A DNA stretch of 64,000 nt from positions 3,038,001 to 3,102,000 of the forward strand of contig JACKHM010000001.1 in NCBI GenBank assembly GCA_020638995.1, in the 5' to 3' direction. This document shows positions 32,271 through 42,442 of this stretch, in pieces. The stretch comes from Planctomycetaceae bacterium. GTDB lineage: Bacteria > Planctomycetota > Planctomycetia > Pirellulales > Pirellulaceae. Under the pieces are notes generated by a model. It did not search any database, had not been told where the DNA came from, and worked only from the letters and a program-made list of their open reading frames with translations. Position numbers and translations under genes: made by a program. Within the stretch, counting starts at the first letter, position 1, and every line of letters begins with the position of its first letter.

Positions 32271-35200
32271 TCAATCCTTCAAATCGGCACGCGATTCCGC
32301 AAGCAGCTGTAGAAGTTCATCCTCAAGTTGCTCGTCCGAGCGATATGCGAACAGTTCATCGACCACCGTTTCACCGGTCGCACCGAAGCGAACGGAAGTT
32401 GAGGATTTCCCCGCACGGACGATGAACTCCGTGTCCTGAGCTCGGCTCCGCACGTTTAGCCACGGTATGTTATCAGTACCAGAGCTGGCGGTTGTGTTTT
32501 CCTGATTCGGCAACAACGCACTCTGAACTTGGTAAGGGCGAACATACTGCAACGGTAAAGCAAGTGAATTTGGCACCGCTTGAGTGTGATTCCCAACCGA
32601 TAACGATCCGCCCAGTTCCTCATGATCGTAACCGTAAAGATGCCCGACTTCATGAACGAGCGTTGAAAACAGACTTTCTCGGTTCCAGCCGAACCCAGCT
32701 GCGTCGATGTCAATTTGAATCCGCCCCTCCGCGCGATAGGCCAAGCCCAAATACGGATTGGCAATCTGTGCGATCTCAAAAGTGATAGGCGAGTCAACTG
32801 CGGCCAACGGGTGCGACTCTTGTCGTTGCCAGAATGTAATCGCTTGATGCGACAAGGTATCGAGTTCATCTGTGGTCAAATGCCATCCGCCGGTAGCGGA
32901 CGTTGAAGGCTCAGCAACGAGTGGTGCCAGCGGCGCCGTACTGAAATACATCTGATCGACGTTCACGGAATCACGATCGCCGTTCCCGGTCGTATCGGGA
33001 TCGGTATCGATCACTCGGACTTGAATCGTGCCAGAGATTGCTGACGGTAGAGCAACGGGGTAGAGCGTTAGGCTGGGTGTCGTGATGGTAGCGAGACTTT
33101 CCCAAGTCTCACCGCTATCGGACGAGTATTGGAACTCGAAGTCATCTCCCTCGGAGTTATTAGGACGCGAAGCCGTTAGATAAAAACTCTGAGCTGCGTT
33201 GACACCGACGAACGTCCAACGATGATCCATAAAACTCTTCCGACTTGAGGGCTTTCCACCGGTGCGTTCTTCCTCAATCGTCTCAACGACGCCGTCCGCG
33301 ACCGCCGTGGATGCAAAGTCGTTCGCGATAACCGTGCTCGAGATCGCGTTCTCGCTGGTAGCGACGAAGATTTGCAGATCGTCATCAATAATAGTCACTG
33401 CGGCAGAGTCGTTGGCCCCGGGCTTATAAAGTGAGCCTTCCAGTAAGGTCACCACGACCGTTTCATTTCCTTCGGCGTCGCTGTCATCAAGAGGGTTAAT
33501 CGTGATCGTAGTGGCAGTTTGCCCGTCGGGAATTGTGGCGATGCCTGTCAGAGCAACATAGTCTAAGTCTGATGTTGCCGAGCCGCTTACGGTGTAGAAA
33601 ACTTGCAAATCTCCAGAAGTACCCTCGCGAGTCACCGTAAACTGTCCGCTTTCAAAGGGCAACTCGAAGGCACTGCCGTCCGTCGCGATAATGTCGACCA
33701 GTGGTCGCAAGTCAGTAGTCACAGAATCGAATGAGATGAGATCAACATAGATTGACTCTAAGCTTGGTGTAGCGTTTCGAGCCACAGGAGAGCGATCAGT
33801 ATCGACGACGCGCACCATCAAATCACCAGTAAGTGGCGTTGCAGACAGATCAACATCATACGACTGCCCCGTTGCCGACCCGACGATTACCAAAGGAGTC
33901 CACGCTCCACCGTCAAGCGAATACTCAAATCGAAAATCGTCGCCTTCTGCGTTTACATTGCGCCAAGCATACAGTGAGAAAGATTTAACATTCACTACGC
34001 TCCCGAACGACCACAGGTAGTAATCGAGCGCGCTACTCGTCTTCGGCTTCTTGCTGCCACCGACGAGCGATTCGCCCTCGGTGACGCTTTGAACACTGCC
34101 ATCGACCGCGCGAAGTGCAGCCGCTTCGAAGGGGTCTGCTGTTGGTTCCAGCCCCGTCGTGTATGAGGTACCGCCACCAACGAGCGTGCCACTTTGCGGA
34201 AAATATGAAACCGCCAGCGGTACGTCGTTATCCAAATTCGTCAGGAGAACATCGGACGGATCTAGTCCGTCGTATCGGGCATCACCGCTAACGACGGCAG
34301 CCGTCACGATTGTGTAGACAATGTCGCCGTCCACGAAGAGATCATCCACACCGGTAATTGTTACGATGTGCGGCGCATTCCAGTCGGACGCGTCGAAAGT
34401 TATCTCGCTGACGCCCGGAATGCCTTCCCCAGGATCGGTCGACGAGAGAGCGATTGTTACTTCGCTCGTTGGCAGCGCGTTCAAGCTGATTGCAAACGTC
34501 GCGGTGCCTCCGTCCTCGGTTGTACTCCCGGTGACCGGCGAGACCAGAACTTCGACCACATCATCGTCGATGTTTTTCACCGTGACGTCAGCGGCATCCA
34601 AGCCACCATAATTACTATCATCGCTGACTGCGGCGCTAATGATCACGTCGTAGACTATGTCACCATCGACGATCGCATCGTCGACACCGGTGATTGTCAG
34701 GGTCTGCGCGATGTTCCAGTTAGACGCCGTAAAGACCAAGCTCGCAGCGGAGACGGTGCCTTCAGTCGTATCGCTGCTTGATATGCCAATAGTTACATCG
34801 GATGTGGGCTCCGAACTCAAAGCCACGGAAAACGTCGCGGTTCCCCCGGCCTCCGTCGTGTCACCGCTGATCGCTGAGACCGTGATGCCTGCCGTATCGT
34901 CGTCGACGTTTATAATGGCGACGTCATTGGCATTGATTCCGACGTAGTCGCTGCTGCCGCCGATCGCTCCCGTCACAATGGAATAAGAGACGTTGCCGTC
35001 GACGACCGAATCATCTTGCCCCGTCACTGTCACGATCTGAGGTATGTTCCAATTGCCCGGCAGGAAAGCGACGCTCGCCACGTCGACCGTTCCTTCGGCG
35101 GCATTACTACTGGAAAGTGGAATTTCCACTAAAGCGGTTGGTTCGCTTGCCAAAACGATCGAGAATGTGGCCGTTCCACCTGATTCGGTCGTGTTGCCGC

Positions 35201-37529
35201 TGATGCTGGAAACGATCACGCCGCGCGTATCGTTATCCAATAGCGAGCCATTTGTGTCGATTGCATCGAGACCATCGTACTTTGGGTCCCCACTGACTGC
35301 CGGGCTCGTCAGGACTGCAATCCCGAGCGTGTTCTCGTCGATGTCGTCGTCAATCGCTTCAATCGTTACTGCTTGAGGTGTCATCCAGTTGGCCGCTGTG
35401 AACGTCAGCGTACCTGGAAACACCGTCACCTGATTAGGATCCGAACTCGATAAACTGATGGTCACATTCGCGGTAGGCTGCGAATTGAGGACCAGCGTCA
35501 CCGTATCCGTTGCCCCGCCTTCACGGACCACCAGTCCTGTCGTCGGGTCGACGGTAATGCCGGCAGTATCGTCATCGTGGTTAACGATTACTCGATCGGC
35601 GACGCTCAAACCGCTGTACTTGGTGTCGCCACTCAATACAGTTGTGATGATGTGGTAGACGACGTCTCCATCGTCAATCGCATCGTCTACGCCCGTGACG
35701 GTCACCGACTGCGCAACATCCCAGTTGGCCGAAGTAAAGACCAAAGTCGTGGTCGACAGCGTGCCCTCACTGGTATTACTGCTGGACAAGCTGATCGTGA
35801 CGTTGGACGTCGGTTCAGAGTTCAATTGGAAGGCAAAGTTTGCGGCACCGCCCGCTTCAGTTGTGTTGCCACTGACCGCCGAGACCGTGATTCCAGCGGT
35901 GTCGTCATCAATATTTGTCAGCGTAACGTCTGCGGCATCTAATCCGTCGTAGTTACTGTCGATGCTGCTGGCTGCGCCCGTGACGATGCTAAAACCAATG
36001 TTGCCGTCATCGACATCATCGTCGACGCCGGCCACGGTGACGATTTGTGAGGTATTCCAATTGGCGGTCGTGAAGGTCAGGCTTGAAGTCGAGACCGAAC
36101 CTTCGGCTGTGTCGCTGCTCGCGATGCTGAATGTCACATCGGCTGTGGGCTCGGAATCTAGTTTCACGGTAAAGGTGGCCGTCCCGCCGGCTTCCGTCGT
36201 GTTGCCACTGATCGCTGACACGCTAATTCCGGCTGTGTCGTCATCAATGTTGGTGACGTCAACATCGGCGGCCTTCACTCCGTTGTATCTCGTATCGTTG
36301 CTGTTAGCCGGCGCTGTCAGGATTTTATAGGGCGTGTTGCCGTCGGCCACGTCATCATCGGCACCAGTCACCGTAATGACTTGCGGAGTGCTCCAATTCG
36401 AAGGCAGGAAGCGAATAATACTCGTGGAGACTGTTCCCTCTGACGGATCATCGCTTGAAATCCCGATCAATACTTCGGCGATAGGTTGCGAATCGAGGAC
36501 GATGGTGAAAGTGGCCGTTCCCCCGGCTTCCGTCGTGTCGCCGCTGATCGACGAGACGGTGATCCCCGACGCATCATTATCCAAATTGGTGACCGGAACA
36601 TCGGCCGCATTCAAGCCGTTATAGCTCGAGTCGCCGCTGCTGGCGGGCGCCGTGACGATCCAGTAGGCGATATTCCCGTCGTCAAGAGAGTCGTTGACGC
36701 CGGTTACCGTCACTGTTTGGGGAGTATTCCAGTTGGCCGGCGTGAACACCAAACTCGATGTCGAGACGGTCCCTTCCGTCCCGTCACTGCTGGAAATCCC
36801 AATCGTGACGTCCGCTGTAGGTTCGCTGTCGAGTGCCACTGTGAAAGTCGCGGTACCTCCGGCTTCCGTTGTGTTGCCGCTGATCGCAGAGACGTTGATG
36901 CCCGCCTCGTCATCGTCGGTCACGTCAAGAGTATCGGTCCCGTCAGCGTGACCTGAGGCGGATGCAGTGAACGTGACGGTCTGTGTTCCATCGGCGATCA
37001 GATCGTCCACTGCATCGATATCAAACGGCGCCGAGGTCGTTTGCCCGGCGGGAATCGTCACGGTGGTAACGAGGGTGGCCTCCGTGGTGTCGTTGCTGGT
37101 CAGCGTCACAATCAGGTCATCGGAAGTGTCCGAATTACGGCTCACAGTCGCGGTGGCCGCTCCTGCCCCGTCGCCTTCCGAGATCGTGCCCAACTTCGAA
37201 GAACGCCCCTCGCGGAACCACAGGTCGCGATCGGAGCGGACCGCGCCATTGAAGATCCCGGCTCCGGAACTATACACATCTCTGGTCGCGTACTCGGCGG
37301 CGAAGGAATCTCCCGAGATTTCGAACGGCTCGAGCACATAGGTCGCCCCAGGCGTCAGGGGGACTGTGCTGGCAAAGTTGAACCGAATCTCCGCAGCGTA
37401 ACCACCCGCAATACCACAACCCGGACCACCTGCCTGATTAAAGCAATCTTCCAAAAAACACTGGATCACTTGTACCCAGCACCGTGCCTGTAATGGACGA
37501 CTGGCGAATTCGGACGGCGCCTGTAACAC
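32271..37529 (-). CDS. Giant Calx-beta repeat surface protein, 3' part, with C-terminal metzincin-like motif
   Basis: 1,752 aa as an open frame; the true coding sense begins at about 37455, where it continues the frame 37438-40797. It contains about eight tandem units of about 107 residues (for example GITVSAISGDTTEAGGTATF ... LVFTASNWNIAQTLTITGVD), a Calx-beta-like adhesin repeat, followed by two domains with ALRAVDGSVQSVTEGES and VVETIEEERTGGK-type strands. Near the C-terminus is STLVHEVGHLYGYDHEELGG, the HExxHxxGxxH pattern of metzincin zinc proteases. Such motifs recur at the ends of planctomycete surface proteins. The product should be secreted and calcium-binding. No start with a plausible ribosome site is visible near 37529, so this is not an independent gene. 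Confidence 0.8.
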   Translation of the reverse strand: MLQAPSEFASRPLQARCWVQVIQCFLEDCFNQAGGPGCGIAGGYAAEIRFNFASTVPLTPGATYVLEPFEISGDSFAAEYATRDVYSSGAGIFNGAVRSDRDLWFREGRSSKLGTISEGDGAGAATATVSRNSDTSDDLIVTLTSNDTTEATLVTTVTIPAGQTTSAPFDIDAVDDLIADGTQTVTFTASASGHADGTDTLDVTDDDEAGINVSAISGNTTEAGGTATFTVALDSEPTADVTIGISSSDGTEGTVSTSSLVFTPANWNTPQTVTVTGVNDSLDDGNIAYWIVTAPASSGDSSYNGLNAADVPVTNLDNDASGITVSSISGDTTEAGGTATFTIVLDSQPIAEVLIGISSDDPSEGTVSTSIIRFLPSNWSTPQVITVTGADDDVADGNTPYKILTAPANSNDTRYNGVKAADVDVTNIDDDTAGISVSAISGNTTEAGGTATFTVKLDSEPTADVTFSIASSDTAEGSVSTSSLTFTTANWNTSQIVTVAGVDDDVDDGNIGFSIVTGAASSIDSNYDGLDAADVTLTNIDDDTAGITVSAVSGNTTEAGGAANFAFQLNSEPTSNVTISLSSSNTSEGTLSTTTLVFTSANWDVAQSVTVTGVDDAIDDGDVVYHIITTVLSGDTKYSGLSVADRVIVNHDDDTAGITVDPTTGLVVREGGATDTVTLVLNSQPTANVTISLSSSDPNQVTVFPGTLTFTAANWMTPQAVTIEAIDDDIDENTLGIAVLTSPAVSGDPKYDGLDAIDTNGSLLDNDTRGVIVSSISGNTTESGGTATFSIVLASEPTALVEIPLSSSNAAEGTVDVASVAFLPGNWNIPQIVTVTGQDDSVVDGNVSYSIVTGAIGGSSDYVGINANDVAIINVDDDTAGITVSAISGDTTEAGGTATFSVALSSEPTSDVTIGISSSDTTEGTVSAASLVFTASNWNIAQTLTITGVDDAIVDGDIVYDVIISAAVSDDSNYGGLDAADVTVKNIDDDVVEVLVSPVTGSTTEDGGTATFAISLNALPTSEVTIALSSTDPGEGIPGVSEITFDASDWNAPHIVTITGVDDLFVDGDIVYTIVTAAVVSGDARYDGLDPSDVLLTNLDNDVPLAVSYFPQSGTLVGGGTSYTTGLEPTADPFEAAALRAVDGSVQSVTEGESLVGGSKKPKTSSALDYYLWSFGSVVNVKSFSLYAWRNVNAEGDDFRFEYSLDGGAWTPLVIVGSATGQSYDVDLSATPLTGDLMVRVVDTDRSPVARNATPSLESIYVDLISFDSVTTDLRPLVDIIATDGSAFELPFESGQFTVTREGTSGDLQVFYTVSGSATSDLDYVALTGIATIPDGQTATTITINPLDDSDAEGNETVVVTLLEGSLYKPGANDSAAVTIIDDDLQIFVATSENAISSTVIANDFASTAVADGVVETIEEERTGGKPSSRKSFMDHRWTFVGVNAAQSFYLTASRPNNSEGDDFEFQYSSDSGETWESLATITTPSLTLYPVALPSAISGTIQVRVIDTDPDTTGNGDRDSVNVDQMYFSTAPLAPLVAEPSTSATGGWHLTTDELDTLSHQAITFWQRQESHPLAAVDSPITFEIAQIANPYLGLAYRAEGRIQIDIDAAGFGWNRESLFSTLVHEVGHLYGYDHEELGGSLSVGNHTQAVPNSLALPLQYVRPYQVQSALLPNQENTTASSGTDNIPWLNVRSRAQDTEFIVRAGKSSTSVRFGATGETVVDELFAYRSDEQLEDELLQLLAESRADLKD

Positions 37530-40500
37530 CGTTGCGTGCAGTCGTGTTGTCTGAAAGTTTCAGCACCACATAGTCGAGGCCCGATCTGGTTGGGACAAAA
37601 CTCTGGCCCATCGGAGCAAAGTGATCGACACCTCCCACGGAACCGCCTGTCTCAGACGACTGGTCGACCGTATCGGATTGGCCAGTAGACAAGCTCAGGG
37701 TCAACCGGGCCGCATCATCATCGGTCACGTCTACCGAGTCCGTGCCATCCGGGTAACCGTTCGCAGATGCCGTCAGTGTTACTGTTTGCGTTCCGTCCAC
37801 GATGGCGTCGTCTACGGCGCCGATATCGAATTGCACCGACGATTGGCCTACCGGAATCGTTACCGTCGCGGGCGCGGATAACTCGGTCGTATCGCTGCTC
37901 GCCAAGCTCACTATCAGTTCGCCGGAAGTGTCGCCCGTACGTGTGACAGTTGCCGTGGTGGCTGCCGGCCCGGCGTCTTCCGAGATGATAGCATCGGTAA
38001 TTTCCAGTATCAGGGCCAAGCTAACGCCGTCATCGTCGGTAGTGGTCGCGGTCACGACCTGATCCAGGACACCATCGAAGGCATCGTCCGAAACGGCATC
38101 GTTCACCGCGATCGTGATCTCGGTCAGTTGGTCACCATCGGCGATCTGGTCGTCCGCGCCGGTAACGGTCACATCCTGAGCAACATTCCAATTTGCCGGA
38201 GTGAATGTCAGCGCTGCTTTATCAACGGTCGCTTCGCCTGTATCGGCACTCGCAATGTTCAGCACGACGTTTTCCGCCGGCTGCGCGTCCAGGGATATCT
38301 GAACCGTCTGCGAAGAACCTGCCTCCGATACGGTAACCCCAGGTCCAGAAATGTACTCCACTTCGAAAGCCAATTGGCTGGCATCGAACAAGCCACTGAA
38401 GATTACACTGGTAAAGAACCAGTCGTTTTGATCCAGCCGCTTGTTGACGGGGTCTGGTGAAGTGAACAGGATGCTGTTTCCGGTGACCTCCTTGTTCCAG
38501 AGATCTGCCACAGAGAACGGAGTCACGTTCAACACGGTATTCGGGTGCGTTGCATTGATGACGACCCCCGCAGGCAGCCCGGAAAACGTGACTCGAAACG
38601 CTTCATAAGAACCCGGGGCAAGGAATTTGGTCGTGCCGCTGTTGAATCCAGGCATGCCCCAACTCGGCAGCGTCTGGTTTGGAGTCGAGGTAAATGGAAC
38701 GCCGAACGGATCGGTACCTGACGCCCCGGAATCCGACCAGGTGATCTTGGTCGAAGCGCCAGTTACCGTGAAGCCCGCAACGTCGTCGTCGGTAACGATG
38801 ACGGAATCTGTGCTGTTGGCATGCCCAGAAGCCGAGGCAGTAATCATGACAGTCTGCTGACCGTCAATGATGTTATCGTCGACGGCACCGAGGCTGAACG
38901 TCATCGACGCTTGCCCGGCAGGAATCGTTACGGTCGCTGGGACAGTAGCCTCCGACGTGTCGTTGCTCATGAGTGTGACGGTCAGCGGATTGGCCGGATC
39001 TGTATTGCGGCTGATCGTCGCCGTCGATGCTCCTACGCCCGCCGCTTCGGAAAACGAAGAAGCGGCAATCGTCAGCGTCAGCGTTTCGACGTCATTATCC
39101 ACATTGATCACCGATACATCGATCGGATTCAGCCCGTTGTAGTTGAGATCGTTACTGACTGTGTTCGCCGTATTGATCGTATAGACAACATCGCCGTCCA
39201 GGTTCAGATCGTCCGCGCCGGTTACAGTAACGGTTTGTGCGACGTTCCAGTTCGCTGGAGTAAACGTCAACGAAATCGGGCTCACGTTGCCCTCCGAAGT
39301 ATCGCTGCTGATCAAACGGAACGTGACATTCGCCGCTGGCTCGGTGTTCAAGACGGCCGTAAATGTTGCCGTTCCGCCTGCTTCGGTCGTTGTCAAACCT
39401 GTTGGTGGCGTGATCGTGACGCCAGGAACCGCGACCGTGAAGCCCGAATCGTAGCGGGCTACGGCAAAGTCGCTGCTCGTTGCGCCCTGAGCCGACTCGC
39501 CGACGACAACGATCTTACCGTCCGCCTGGATCGCCATATTCAATCCAAAGTCGGGGTTTCCAGCTCCAAAGTCGGTGGTGACGATCCCTGCGTTCCCGAA
39601 ACTCGTGTCCAGATTGCCGCTGGAAGTGTAACGCGAGAGCGCGAAGTCGTGACTGGTCGAACCCTGTGTGCTGTAACCGGCAACAACCAGGTTACCGAGA
39701 GGGTCGATGCCGGCCCCCCAATAACCTCGATCCGTGGTTCCTCCAAAGTCGGTTGTGACCTTGCCGTCTCCGGAGAAGGTCGTATCGAGGCTGCCATCAG
39801 TGTTGTAGCGAGCCGCGGCGAAGTCGAAGGTCGCAATTCCGGCGTCGCCCGTCAGAATGAGCCGCCCAAGACCGTCGATGGTCAGACTGCGTGCGACGTC
39901 GCTGCCTGAACTGAAATTCGTCTGTTGGATTCCGTCGCCATCCAGCGAGTTGTCCAGCGTGCCGTCCGCGTTGTACCTTACCAAAGTAAAATCGAAGTCG
40001 CTTCCGCCGGGACGCACGGAATAGCCGGCGCCGACAATCCGCCCCTGCGTATCCAGTTCAATGTCCAATAGAGCATCCGTCACGGAAATGTCGGTGATGA
40101 CTATTCCCGAGTTACCGAACGTCGGGTCGAGACTCCCGCTACTGTTATAGCGAGCCAAGGCGATGTCGCGACCAGCCGCGCCACCAGTTTCCGTATACCC
40201 AGCCACGATGATTTTGCCGTCTGCATCAATTGCCATGCCGCCAATTCCCTCGTCGCTGCCAAAGTCGGTCGTCACCTTGCCACCGTTGCCAAAAGTCGTA
40301 TCCAGATTTCCAAAGGTGTCAAAGCGTGCCAGCGCAAAGTCGGTCCCGGATTGCCCGACGACTATCAGTTTTCCATCGGCATCGATCGCAACGCGCTGAG
40401 CCGTATCTTCGCCGCCGAAATCCGCTGTCAGTTTCCCATCGACACTGAAGGTCGGATCGAGAACACCGTTGGCGTGATAGCGGACGACAGCGAAATCGGA

Positions 40501-40797
40501 GCCCGGACCGATCTTGGCTGAACCGACGACGACCAGTTTCCCGTCCTGCTGAATCGCAATGCCGGTGGCTTTGTCGGAGAGACCGGCCGTGACCGAGGCA
40601 AGATCGGTGGTCACCAGCCCGCCCGTACCGAACGTCGAATCCAAGTCACCCGCCGCCAGCAGACGTCGGTCTTCGAGTTGCTCCAGAAACAATCGGAACT
40701 GTGACCGCCGGCCCGAGCTGCGCCGAACTCTTGCACCATTTGATCGTAACCAAGCAATACCACGGTGAGTCCGACCGATCGTCCGGTTTCTGGCCAT
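37438..40797 (-). CDS. Giant surface protein, 5' part: LEDRRLL motif, delta-60 propeller, Calx-beta domains
   Basis: 1,119 aa to a TAA at 37438. The N-terminus is basic and contains the planctomycete signature FRLFLEQLEDRRLLAAGDLD, probably an export-related motif. Residues about 50-450 hold some eight delta-60 repeats (LDTTFGNGGKVTTDFG, ADGKIIVAGYT and variants), a beta-propeller. From about 455 come one Calx-beta adhesin unit and three related Calx-beta domains. At a run of six T (minus strand; 37453-37458) the frame changes; dropping one T would join this frame to the next, giving one protein of about 2,840 residues. The homopolymer points to an indel or a sequencing error; programmed -1 slippage is also possible. 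Confidence 0.8.
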   Translation of the reverse strand: MARNRTIGRTHRGIAWLRSNGARVRRSSGRRSQFRLFLEQLEDRRLLAAGDLDSTFGTGGLVTTDLASVTAGLSDKATGIAIQQDGKLVVVGSAKIGPGSDFAVVRYHANGVLDPTFSVDGKLTADFGGEDTAQRVAIDADGKLIVVGQSGTDFALARFDTFGNLDTTFGNGGKVTTDFGSDEGIGGMAIDADGKIIVAGYTETGGAAGRDIALARYNSSGSLDPTFGNSGIVITDISVTDALLDIELDTQGRIVGAGYSVRPGGSDFDFTLVRYNADGTLDNSLDGDGIQQTNFSSGSDVARSLTIDGLGRLILTGDAGIATFDFAAARYNTDGSLDTTFSGDGKVTTDFGGTTDRGYWGAGIDPLGNLVVAGYSTQGSTSHDFALSRYTSSGNLDTSFGNAGIVTTDFGAGNPDFGLNMAIQADGKIVVVGESAQGATSSDFAVARYDSGFTVAVPGVTITPPTGLTTTEAGGTATFTAVLNTEPAANVTFRLISSDTSEGNVSPISLTFTPANWNVAQTVTVTGADDLNLDGDVVYTINTANTVSNDLNYNGLNPIDVSVINVDNDVETLTLTIAASSFSEAAGVGASTATISRNTDPANPLTVTLMSNDTSEATVPATVTIPAGQASMTFSLGAVDDNIIDGQQTVMITASASGHANSTDSVIVTDDDVAGFTVTGASTKITWSDSGASGTDPFGVPFTSTPNQTLPSWGMPGFNSGTTKFLAPGSYEAFRVTFSGLPAGVVINATHPNTVLNVTPFSVADLWNKEVTGNSILFTSPDPVNKRLDQNDWFFTSVIFSGLFDASQLAFEVEYISGPGVTVSEAGSSQTVQISLDAQPAENVVLNIASADTGEATVDKAALTFTPANWNVAQDVTVTGADDQIADGDQLTEITIAVNDAVSDDAFDGVLDQVVTATTTDDDGVSLALILEITDAIISEDAGPAATTATVTRTGDTSGELIVSLASSDTTELSAPATVTIPVGQSSVQFDIGAVDDAIVDGTQTVTLTASANGYPDGTDSVDVTDDDAARLTLSLSTGQSDTVDQSSETGGSVGGVDHFAPMGQSFVPTRSGLDYVVLKLSDNTTARNGVTGAVRIRQSSITGTVLGTSDPVFFGRLL

Positions 40798-41341
40798 AAC
40801 GACAAGCTCCGATGAAGTTTTACATCGCTCTGTACGGGCGACCTACGACTGAAAATGATCGAGAAATGAGAAGATAAGATCACATCGTGGAGATAAACCA
40901 CTGATGCGCGTGCGGCAACGTAAACGATCGCCGAGAATCCTTCAACCGTCCAACGGAGGGAGGGCGAATCTGACACGTGGTTTAGCCTTTTTCGCGAGTC
41001 GGCTACTTGTAGGACTCGGGACCGCCGATTGCGTTCGCCCCAAGTTCCTCGGTCTTGCTCAACTTGGCGAGCCTGGGACCAGCAGCTCCTGACGTAGCGA
41101 TTCGTAAGCGACAGTGGGAAGCTTACTCTTCTCACGCACCCGGTACTGACGAACTTGCCGCCATTCACAAGAGCTTGGAGCTCAGTCGTCCCATGGGTTC
41201 ACAAGATTAGGTGGGGAAACTGAGCAAGAAGTTAAGTCTCGATCTGACCGTTTGGCCTCGCGGTTGCCCAGGAGAGAATCTTGGGGAGGGCAGCACTACC
41301 TCGTCTTCTCATATGCATTTCTTAGATGTTCAGCCAGCGCA
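40798..41341. other. Upstream region of the giant surface-protein gene
   Basis: 544 bases with no convincing gene; it should contain the promoter of the giant gene (read leftwards). Short frames here are basic, lack ribosome sites, and overlap each other. No clear terminator was seen for the gene ending at 41342. Confidence 0.4.
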
Positions 41342-42022
41342 TTACGGCGTGGGGACTCGGTCGACGACCGTGATAACCGTTTCAGGCAGTGAATGTTGGA
41401 GCCGACGGAGAGTTGGCTCGGACAGCGTCATGTTATGTAGGAAGAGTTGATCCAACTGCCGCAATTGAGCGAGGCTGACTAAGAATTCGGATTTCGTTCG
41501 TATTCCCGACAACTGGAGAGTCGACAAGTTCGGTAGCAGACGCAGCGTCGAAATGTCGAGATCCTCATGCTTGGAGTAGTGAATGTGAACTTCCTCGAGG
41601 CCGGGGCTTCGAGTTACATCGGAGAGCGCGAACTCGCTGGGGTCGACATCGTAAATCGAGAACTTCTTCAATGCACGAAAAGCCGGCACTTGTCCAATGA
41701 GCTGAGCGTCAGCACGATGACGGATGGTGACACGATTAGGTCGCGACAGCATTCGCTCCACCAGTGTTGCGTATTCAGATGGGGCTCGTTGAAACGAAAG
41801 TCCCAGTGAATCGAATGAGTTTGATTCGATGTACGCTCCATCGCGACACAACCGATCGGCCACGCGCCACTCGATGCAAATCACGCGCAGGTAGGAACCA
41901 ACGTACCCCAACAGCGGACCAAGCAGGCAAGCTATTAGCAAAAACCAGCTCAATCGCACCTGACGCAGAGCCTGTGATTTGTTGACGCCGCTCACAGGCA
42001 GTCTTTTTCGAACTTCGCTCAT
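41342..42022 (-). CDS. Membrane-anchored leucine-rich-repeat-like protein
   Basis: 226 aa from the ATG at 42022 (MSEVRKRLPVSGVNKSQALR); the frame extends further but a membrane helix follows this start properly (LSWFLLIACLLGPLLGYVGS). The extracytoplasmic part has leucine-rich-repeat-like spacing: FRALKKFSIYDVD, SPGLEEVHIHYSKHED, LPNLSTLQLSGIRTKSE, LRQLDQLFLHNMTLSE. The organisation, one N-terminal helix plus a few irregular LRRs, recurs among planctomycete unknowns. It is divergent from mutY. Function not known. Confidence 0.7.
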   Translation of the reverse strand: MSEVRKRLPVSGVNKSQALRQVRLSWFLLIACLLGPLLGYVGSYLRVICIEWRVADRLCRDGAYIESNSFDSLGLSFQRAPSEYATLVERMLSRPNRVTIRHRADAQLIGQVPAFRALKKFSIYDVDPSEFALSDVTRSPGLEEVHIHYSKHEDLDISTLRLLPNLSTLQLSGIRTKSEFLVSLAQLRQLDQLFLHNMTLSEPTLRRLQHSLPETVITVVDRVPTP

Positions 42023-42211
42023 GTCCGTCAGATTCCTAGCAGGCCTAGTAAAATGTTGGAGAGGAAATCGAAGCGGCTCGTCACGCAACGCCCATGCCAC
42101 AGAAGTTGCGTCTTCCCGCAAACGCCGCCAGAATGCGGAAACTGCAAGTTCTTACCAGCTTCGCTTGTGCATGTGGCAAGTCAGCTCCGTCCGCTAGCGA
42201 TCAGGGCGTGG

Positions 42212-42241
42212 GCAGTTGTTGCCCGCTTGGCGGGCAACTGC
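42212..42241. other. Stable hairpin in the mutY upstream region
   Basis: GCAGTT-(GTT)-GCCCGC (42212-42226) and GCGGGCAACTGC (42230-42241) form a 12-bp stem with a 3-base bulge and a 3-base loop. It lies between the divergent LRR-like gene and mutY, within 42023-42442, and has no T-run, so a terminator is unlikely. A leader structure or repeat remnant is possible. Confidence 0.5.
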
Positions 42242-42442
42242 TTGGGTGGAAACAATCCGCCCAGCCCTGGAGTCGCAATCCGCTGCTCAGCGTTTTGATA
42301 GCGAAAGCCACGTGACGGCGCGTGTGGCATAGCGACACGATCGATATGCCAGGTTCCGAAACATCGAACAACTCCGTATTCTTTAAGTCCGGTTGCCGAA
42401 CGCGAACTGTTGACACCTCGAACATGCGGAAAGTTGCTACGG

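Noticed and set aside
34200..36930. Regularly spaced DNA repeats that could suggest a CRISPR array
   Set aside because: The period is about 320 bp and the repeats encode Calx-beta adhesin units in frame; no short identical repeats with unique spacers exist.
38821..39909. 362-codon plus-strand frame opposite the giant surface gene
   Set aside because: Antisense to the delta-60/Calx-beta repeats, extremely Arg-rich and without a domain.
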